Positions 5,094 to 5,734 of a stretch of DNA of 5,734 bases are shown one piece after another. The stretch comes from Minisyncoccota bacterium. Its GTDB lineage: Bacteria; Patescibacteriota; Minisyncoccia; Moranbacterales; GCA-2747515. The notes under the pieces were generated by a model. It was not told the origin of the DNA. It saw only the letters and a program-made list of their open reading frames with translations, and did no database searches. Position numbers and translations under genes: made by a program. How positions within the stretch are numbered: the first letter of the stretch is position 1; the number at the start of each line of letters is the position of its first letter. The DNA is taken from assembly GCA_938034715.1 (NCBI GenBank), contig CALHMM010000035.1, forward strand, positions 1 through 5,734, read 5' to 3'.

Positions 5094-5734
5094 ATGATTA
5101 AGATTTTTGGACATAAAGTTCCAGATACAGATGCAACTGTCAGCGCAATAGCTTACGCTTGGTATTATCGGGAAATCAAAGGTGAACCTGCTACACCCTA
5201 TGTACTCGGAGAGCTGAATCGTGAAACGCAGTTTGTTCTAGAAAAATTTGGCGTAGACACTCCTGAGACTCTTGGAGCTCTGTCGGCAGAGGATAAAGTT
5301 GTGGTAGTGGACACTAACAACATGCACGAGTTGCCAGACGACATGAAGGATGCTGAACTTATCGAGATCATAGATCACCATAAACTTGTCGGTGGCATCG
5401 AAACACCCAACCCAATTACAATCACTTTGCGACCGATGGCATCCACTGCCTCACTGATCTATACATATCTCAATCCTGAGCTTCATCCTATTCCAAAGGA
5501 GATCGCTGGTATTATGCTCGCAGGCGTTCTTTCAGATACTCTCGAGTTTCGTAGCCCGACGACAACAGATGAGGACAAAGCGATTGCGCATTCACTTGCT
5601 GAGATTGCTGATGTCAACCTTCACGAGCTGGCCGAAGGTATGTTTGCTGCAAAATCTGATTTATCAGGTATGGATCCCGAGGCACTCATCATGATGGACA
5701 GCAAGGTATTTGAAACAAAAGGAAAGAAACTTCG
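5094..5734 (+). CDS. ppaC: Family II (Mn-dependent) inorganic pyrophosphatase, C-terminus cut off
   Basis: The enzyme hydrolyses pyrophosphate to two phosphates in the cytoplasm and pulls biosynthetic reactions such as tRNA charging forward. The window holds the first 213 residues of an expected 305-310, i.e. the whole DHH domain and the start of the DHHA2 domain. Metal-binding residues are in place: H7, D11 and D13 in FGHKVPDTDATVSAIAYA (5-22), D73 in VVVDTNN (70-76), H95 and H96 in IIDHHKL (92-98), and D148 in AGVLSDTLEFRSPT (143-156). These match H9, D13, D15, D75, H97-H98 and D149 of the B. subtilis enzyme. The usual DHN after the fourth strand is DTN here. There is no CBS or DRTGG insert within the DHH domain, so this is the short, unregulated form. 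ATG at 5094 fits the family's N-terminus exactly. The gene is divergent from the SPFH gene and continues beyond the right edge. Confidence 0.95.
   Translation, partial: MIKIFGHKVPDTDATVSAIAYAWYYREIKGEPATPYVLGELNRETQFVLEKFGVDTPETLGALSAEDKVVVVDTNNMHELPDDMKDAELIEIIDHHKLVGGIETPNPITITLRPMASTASLIYTYLNPELHPIPKEIAGIMLAGVLSDTLEFRSPTTTDEDKAIAHSLAEIADVNLHELAEGMFAAKSDLSGMDPEALIMMDSKVFETKGKKL

Overview
This is a compact bacterial stretch (moderate GC by eye, roughly low-to-mid 40s) holding six recognisable protein genes and one unrecognised partial gene, with short intergenic gaps and no RNA gene, mobile element or CRISPR array that I can see. The gene set suggests a small-genome bacterium, most probably a member of the Patescibacteria/CPR. 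The pointers are a histidyl-tRNA synthetase with the FDLTVP type of histidine-binding loop, a free-standing SET-domain protein, an HIR-like SPFH membrane protein, a family II (Mn-dependent) pyrophosphatase, and start regions without Shine-Dalgarno sequences. This assignment is an inference; no rRNA or other marker is present to settle it.

Layout. Positions 1-193 (minus) hold the start of an unrecognised gene that runs off the left edge, behind a good promoter at 227-257. hisS (287-1627, minus) has its own promoter just inside the gap upstream of it. A 5-formyltetrahydrofolate cyclo-ligase gene (1683-2252, minus) lies 55 bp upstream of hisS and is divergent, across an 87-bp gap, from an RluA-family pseudouridine synthase (2340-3356, plus). 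A SET-domain gene (3491-3904, plus) follows behind a promoter covered by two adjacent dyads. It converges on an SPFH/HIR-like gene (3982-4872, minus), and a strong bidirectional terminator (3924-3952) sits between them. A 221-bp AT-rich divergent region separates the SPFH gene from a family II inorganic pyrophosphatase (5094 to the right edge, plus), whose C-terminal domain is cut off.

Function. Most genes serve translation and core metabolism: charging of tRNA-His, rRNA/tRNA pseudouridylation, salvage of 5-formyl-THF into the one-carbon pool, and removal of the pyrophosphate made by aminoacylation and polymerisation. They do not form one pathway or one operon. Nearly every gene seems to have its own -10 box 3 to 40 bp before its start codon, with leaders that are short or absent. 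The most unusual parts are the SET protein with its dyad-covered promoter, the uniform lack of Shine-Dalgarno sequences with two probably leaderless genes, and the repeated half-sites around the left-edge promoter. I see no clear new multi-gene system.
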